Part shown: piece after piece, positions 31,266 through 34,001 of the stretch
Numbering within the stretch: position 1 is the stretch's first letter
How the letters are laid out: every line of letters begins with the position of its first letter
Origin: an uncultured Azospirillum sp.
GTDB taxonomy: Bacteria > Pseudomonadota > Alphaproteobacteria > RF32 > CAG-239
Reading direction: 5' to 3'
Assembly: GCA_900539605.1 (NCBI GenBank)
Contig: UQCS01000016.1
Location: forward strand, 1 to 34,001
DNA length: 34,001 nt
Translations under genes and position numbers: made by a program
Notes under the pieces: generated by a model
The model's database searches: none
What the model was told of the DNA's origin: nothing
The model's input: only the letters and a program-made list of their open reading frames with translations

Positions 31266-32162
31266 ATGTTTTTTGATAAAGATAAACTGGTTAACCCGTT
31301 AAAAGAATATTATCAGGGCGGTTATGACTGGCAGCCGCAGGAAGCACCGGGCGTTCAGGCCGACATGCATCCGGTTCCCGATTGCGGAGAGAAGAGTTAT
31401 CGCGGCAGCGGCCGTCTCAAAGGACGAAAGGCCCTGGTGACCGGCGGCGATTCCGGAATCGGCCGTGCGGCGGCGATTGCCTACGCTCGCGAAGGGGCTG
31501 ATGTTGCCATCAACTATCTGGCTGCTGAAAAAGATGATGCCGAAGAAGTGCGGAAGCTGATTGAGGCGGAAGACCGTAAGGCTGTGCTGATTCCGGGAGA
31601 TATCAGCAGCGAAGACTTTTGCAAAACCCTGATCGAGAAGGCTGCCGATGAACTTGACGGTTTGGACATCTTATGTCTGGTGGCCGGTAAACAGGTGGCG
31701 CAAAAGGATATTGCAACCCTGTCTACCGAGCAGATTGTCAAAACTTATGAAGTTAACGTTTTTGGGATGATGTGGCTGGTGCGCGAGGCAATGCCTTATC
31801 TGAAACCGGGCTCATGCATTATCAATACCACCTCGATTCAGGCTTATGACCCTTCGGAATATTTACTTGATTATGCCGGCACCAAAGCAGCGATCCGTGC
31901 TTTTACCCAAGGGCTGGCCAAACAAATTGCCCCTAAGGGGATCCGGGTCAATGCCGTGGCGCCGGGTCCGATTTGGACCCCGCTGCAAATATGCGGCGGC
32001 CAGCTGAAGGAAAATCTGCCCGATTTCGGCAGTGATACGCCGATGAAACGTGCCGGTCAACCGGTTGAATTGGCCGATGTTTATGTTTTTCTTGCTTCGC
32101 CGGAAGCCAGTTATGTTACCGGACAGGTTTACGGAGTTACCGGCGGTATGCCGACCGTGTAA
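31266..32162 (+). CDS. Short-chain dehydrogenase/reductase (YghA/GsiB-type)
   Basis: 298 residues. An N-terminal extension of about 50 residues (including a DMHPVPDCGEKSY segment typical of this subgroup) precedes the Rossmann domain: cofactor motif T59GGDSGIG66, then the catalytic S190, Y203 and K207 (YAGTK), and the PG closing motif APGPIWTPL. The subgroup, often annotated as general-stress or glucose/ribitol dehydrogenase, uses NAD(P)H on an aldehyde or ketone; the substrate cannot be told. AAGGAGG lies nine bases before the ATG. Neighbouring stress genes (dps) fit a stress role. Confidence 0.92.
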   Translation: MFFDKDKLVNPLKEYYQGGYDWQPQEAPGVQADMHPVPDCGEKSYRGSGRLKGRKALVTGGDSGIGRAAAIAYAREGADVAINYLAAEKDDAEEVRKLIEAEDRKAVLIPGDISSEDFCKTLIEKAADELDGLDILCLVAGKQVAQKDIATLSTEQIVKTYEVNVFGMMWLVREAMPYLKPGSCIINTTSIQAYDPSEYLLDYAGTKAAIRAFTQGLAKQIAPKGIRVNAVAPGPIWTPLQICGGQLKENLPDFGSDTPMKRAGQPVELADVYVFLASPEASYVTGQVYGVTGGMPTV

Positions 32163-32180
32163 ATAAGTAACCAAATTTAA

Positions 32181-32219
32181 AAAATATATTCCGGTATTGA
32201 TGTACCGGAATATATTTTT
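32181..32219. terminator. Bidirectional terminator between the dehydrogenase and dps
   Basis: AAAATATATTCCGGTA (32181-32196) pairs perfectly with TACCGGAATATATTTT (32203-32218); it works for both convergent genes. Confidence 0.92.
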
Positions 32220-32233
32220 GTGAAAAGCGTTTT

Positions 32234-32701
32234 CTAATTGTCGTCATCGTCCATTGTCGGATTGCCTTCCAGCATGGCACGCAACATCCATGATTTTTTG
32301 GCATAAATTGCCAGATATTCTTCCAACAGGTTGGCAAGCAGGAAATTATCCTTTTTATCGGCTTCGTCGCGAATGTCTTTGGCGAGGGCCATAATGTTTT
32401 GGCAATCGGCTTCTAACAATTCCAAAACTTCGAGATCAGTATAATCGCGGCCTTCAATTTCCTCAATGGTGGCATTATCAAGGTATTCGGCCATGGTTAC
32501 CAGCGGCATTTGATTTTGCATTTTCATCATTTCGGCTACCTGGTCATATTGCAGTTGGAACATCTGGTACAGTTTTTCGGTCATTTTGTGGACGATAAAG
32601 AAGTTGGGTCCGACGACATTCCAGTGAAGATTGTGTATTTTGACGTTTATAACGGCCAAGTTAGAAAGAAAAATATTCAGTTTATCAACTTTTGCAGCCA
32701 T
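32234..32701 (-). CDS. dps: Dps-family ferritin-like DNA/iron protection protein
   Basis: Stores iron and consumes peroxide in a 12-subunit shell, protecting DNA. From the chosen ATG it has 155 residues. The ferroxidase ligands of the Dps intersubunit site are all present: H26 (LHWNVVGPNFF), H38, D53 and E57, with exact Dps spacing. The C-terminus ends in an acidic stretch (MDDDDN) and the N-terminus is short with few lysines, so DNA binding is probably weak and the role mainly iron/peroxide detoxification. Start at 32701: AAAGGAGG is directly upstream; the longer frame extends past this site. Confidence 0.94.
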   Translation of the reverse strand: MAAKVDKLNIFLSNLAVINVKIHNLHWNVVGPNFFIVHKMTEKLYQMFQLQYDQVAEMMKMQNQMPLVTMAEYLDNATIEEIEGRDYTDLEVLELLEADCQNIMALAKDIRDEADKKDNFLLANLLEEYLAIYAKKSWMLRAMLEGNPTMDDDDN

Positions 32702-32833
32702 GTTATCCTCCTTTGTTTGATGAATTGTACATCCTAGAAATAGGCGCAAAAGCTTGTTTTGGTAGGGCATATATCAAAAAAGATAAGGGAGGTGGCAGGA
32801 TGTTTATAGACCCGGGGCTGTCTGAAAAAGGAG

Positions 32834-33478
32834 TCAGAAAAGTGTTTTATCGGCAAGGGCATGATAACGTTTACGGATGCATTGAATGCAGGTTTTGTGA
32901 ACACCCGGGGTGATGTCGTAGATAATGAAGCGGCCGCGGCGGGATGCGGTTACAAAACCGTCGTCACGCAGCCGTTTCAGATATTGCGAAACTTTAATCT
33001 GTTCGCAACCGATGCCGTTGATGATTTCACTGACGCTGCAGGGACCGTTGAGGGTAAGAAACTCGAGGATTCGCATTTTATCGTAGTTGGCAAACAATTT
33101 GATGCGGTTGGCCGCCATCATGGTATAGTCGGCCGGCAGCATGATTTTGCACTCGTCGCGCAGATACTGAAAATCGTCGGTCATATATCCGTACAGTTTG
33201 CGCAGGCAAGAGAAAATGCTGGCCGGATATTCTTCGTAAATATTATAATAAATAAAAATTCCGCGGCGTTCGGTTTTGACCAAGTGAGCATCGCGCATTT
33301 TTCGCAAACTTTGTGAAACGGCGACCTGATCTTCGCCGAGTGCCCTGGTAATTGCCGAAACCGAAGAACTGCCGTTGACATCGAGGTATTCCAAAATATG
33401 CAGCCGAAGCGGATGGGCAATATAGAAAATGCCCTTAGCCGCTTTTTTCATGATTTCTGTCGGCAGCTGCTGTTCCAT
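32834..33478 (-). CDS. Regulator with two tandem ArsR-type winged helices
   Basis: 214 residues containing two copies of an ArsR/SmtB-like domain in one chain (about 11-98 and 124-208). Copy 1 has LHILEYL, VSQSLRKMRD and RRGIFIYYNI; copy 2 has MRILEFL, VSQYLKRLRD and RRGRFIIYDI, all offset by exactly 109 residues. Across residues 26-80 and 135-189, 26 of 55 positions are identical without gaps. ArsR proteins normally act as dimers of single domains; here one chain may mimic a dimer. Cysteines (C91, C110, C148, C158, C197, C200) could sense metal or redox state, but no classical CxC metal site lies on the recognition helix. AAAGGAAAG precedes the start. The regulated gene is unclear. Confidence 0.85.
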   Translation of the reverse strand: MEQQLPTEIMKKAAKGIFYIAHPLRLHILEYLDVNGSSSVSAITRALGEDQVAVSQSLRKMRDAHLVKTERRGIFIYYNIYEEYPASIFSCLRKLYGYMTDDFQYLRDECKIMLPADYTMMAANRIKLFANYDKMRILEFLTLNGPCSVSEIINGIGCEQIKVSQYLKRLRDDGFVTASRRGRFIIYDITPGVHKTCIQCIRKRYHALADKTLF

Positions 33479-33545
33479 TTTTGTCGTCTTTCCTTTTTGC
33501 TTCTTCTATTAAAGATATAGCAAATCGGAAATTTATTGCAAATAA

Positions 33546-33569
33546 AAAATCCCCGGTTTGAATCGGGGA
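33546..33569 (-). terminator. Rho-independent terminator of the CPYC lipoprotein gene
   Basis: On the minus strand TCCCCG (33564-33569) pairs with CGGGGA (33550-33555), followed by six T. Confidence 0.85.
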
Positions 33570-33574
33570 GCGGG

Positions 33575-33934
33575 TTAGTTTAAGAACGGCTGTACATACC
33601 GGTCAAACTGCCGCGGGCTTTGCGGCGACCAGCCCATCAGGTAACGGTCTCCCATGCAGAACAGCGGTGTGCCGATATTATTGCCGAGTTTGAATTTTTT
33701 TGCACAACGAAGCAGCAGTTCGTATCCGCCGGGATTGTGGATATTGATCATTGTCACTTTAAGGTTCGGATATTTTTGGGCAAGGTAATCCAAGGCATCG
33801 TGACAGTAAGGACATTCATTGTAGTAGAAAAAGTAGATTTTATTGTCGGTAAGTGTCGAGTCGGCTTTTGCAGGCGATTCTTTGCATGCTGTGGTCAGCA
33901 TCAGCAAGAGCAGCAGACAGAAAATTTTGCGCAT
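33575..33934 (-). CDS. Lipoprotein with thioredoxin/glutaredoxin-like CPYC site
   Basis: 119 residues. A lipoprotein signal ends at the lipobox L-T-T-A-C17. The mature part is a short thioredoxin-fold: IYFFYYNECPYCHDALDYL carries the active C-P-Y-C, KVTMINI is the next strand, and NIGTPLFCMGDRYLMGW includes the cis-proline loop (TP) and the following strand. It should act as a membrane-anchored thiol-disulfide protein in the periplasm; CPYC is typical of glutaredoxins rather than exported oxidoreductases. AAGGAG sits upstream, right after the stop of the preceding gene, so it is likely the last gene of an operon that runs off the window. Confidence 0.82.
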   Translation of the reverse strand: MRKIFCLLLLLMLTTACKESPAKADSTLTDNKIYFFYYNECPYCHDALDYLAQKYPNLKVTMINIHNPGGYELLLRCAKKFKLGNNIGTPLFCMGDRYLMGWSPQSPRQFDRYVQPFLN

Positions 33935-33945
33935 TTAAATTCTCC

Positions 33946-34001
33946 TTATTCGATACAGCAGTCGACGGCTTTTCTGACAAAGCTTTTCATCCGTCCGAGC
34001 A
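33946..34001 (-). CDS. C-terminal fragment of an unidentified gene, cut by the window edge
   Basis: Seventeen codons on the minus strand, reading ...GRMKSFVRKAVDCCIE then TAA at 33946-33948, 11 bases before the lipoprotein start. A second frame also stays open to the TAA just before that ATG, so the frame choice is uncertain. Too little is present to name it. Confidence 0.35.
   Translation of the reverse strand, partial: LGRMKSFVRKAVDCCIE

Noticed and set aside
1..34001. CRISPR array, prophage, insertion sequence or integrase
   Set aside because: No spaced direct repeats, transposase, integrase or structural phage protein was seen on either strand.

Overview
The window looks like chromosomal DNA of an alphaproteobacterium with a fermentative, anaerobic, host-gut style of life. 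Evidence seen: the gene order leuS - lptE - holA, common in Alphaproteobacteria; an LPS-assembly lipoprotein and an outer-membrane beta-barrel (Gram-negative envelope); Shine-Dalgarno sites before nearly all genes; and an oxygen-sensitive NADH-linked [FeFe]-hydrogenase with its maturase HydF. The placement near the uncultured gut alphaproteobacteria (RF32-like lineage) is inference. There is no phage, insertion sequence, integrase or CRISPR array; the accessory content is scattered single genes.

Layout. 1-3.4 kb: tRNA-Gly with terminator, a structured possibly non-coding stretch, a GtrA-like membrane protein, a Fic protein (minus), an ArsC/Spx-like thiol protein (minus) and an outer-membrane barrel protein. 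3.4-5.5 kb: a LysR regulator convergent with hydF. 5.5-7.7 kb: a hairpin-rich gap, tRNA-Ser, an AT-rich orphan trypsin-like protease, and an exported small heat-shock protein. 7.8-10.3 kb: a short DXS-like TPP enzyme behind a promoter with MerR-family architecture, then a hexapeptide acyltransferase. 10.3-14.2 kb (minus): rsmB followed by a membrane protein/TPR protein pair. 14.2-19.2 kb: leuS, lptE, holA and a methyltransferase, probably one transcript. 19.2-23.5 kb: two large envelope proteins, a cysteine-rich secreted protein with an elaborate leader and a Bacteroidota-like lipoprotein lacking a Shine-Dalgarno site. 23.5-27.5 kb (minus): hydC-hydB-hydA. 27.6-29.7 kb (minus): a large glycogen synthase. 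29.8-34 kb: grpE, tRNA-Arg (minus), rpmB, a short-chain dehydrogenase, Dps, a double-domain ArsR regulator, and a CPYC-motif lipoprotein.

How it fits together: HydABC would reoxidise NADH by making H2 during fermentation, with HydF carrying the H-cluster precursor (HydE and HydG are not here). GlgA points to glycogen storage. Hsp20, GrpE, Dps, the thiol proteins and ArsR are stress functions. The most unusual items are the MerR-type promoter on the DXS-like gene, the Bacteroidota-like lipoprotein, the exported Hsp20, the duplicated ArsR, and the HydB subunit lacking the C-terminal ferredoxin domain of bifurcating enzymes.
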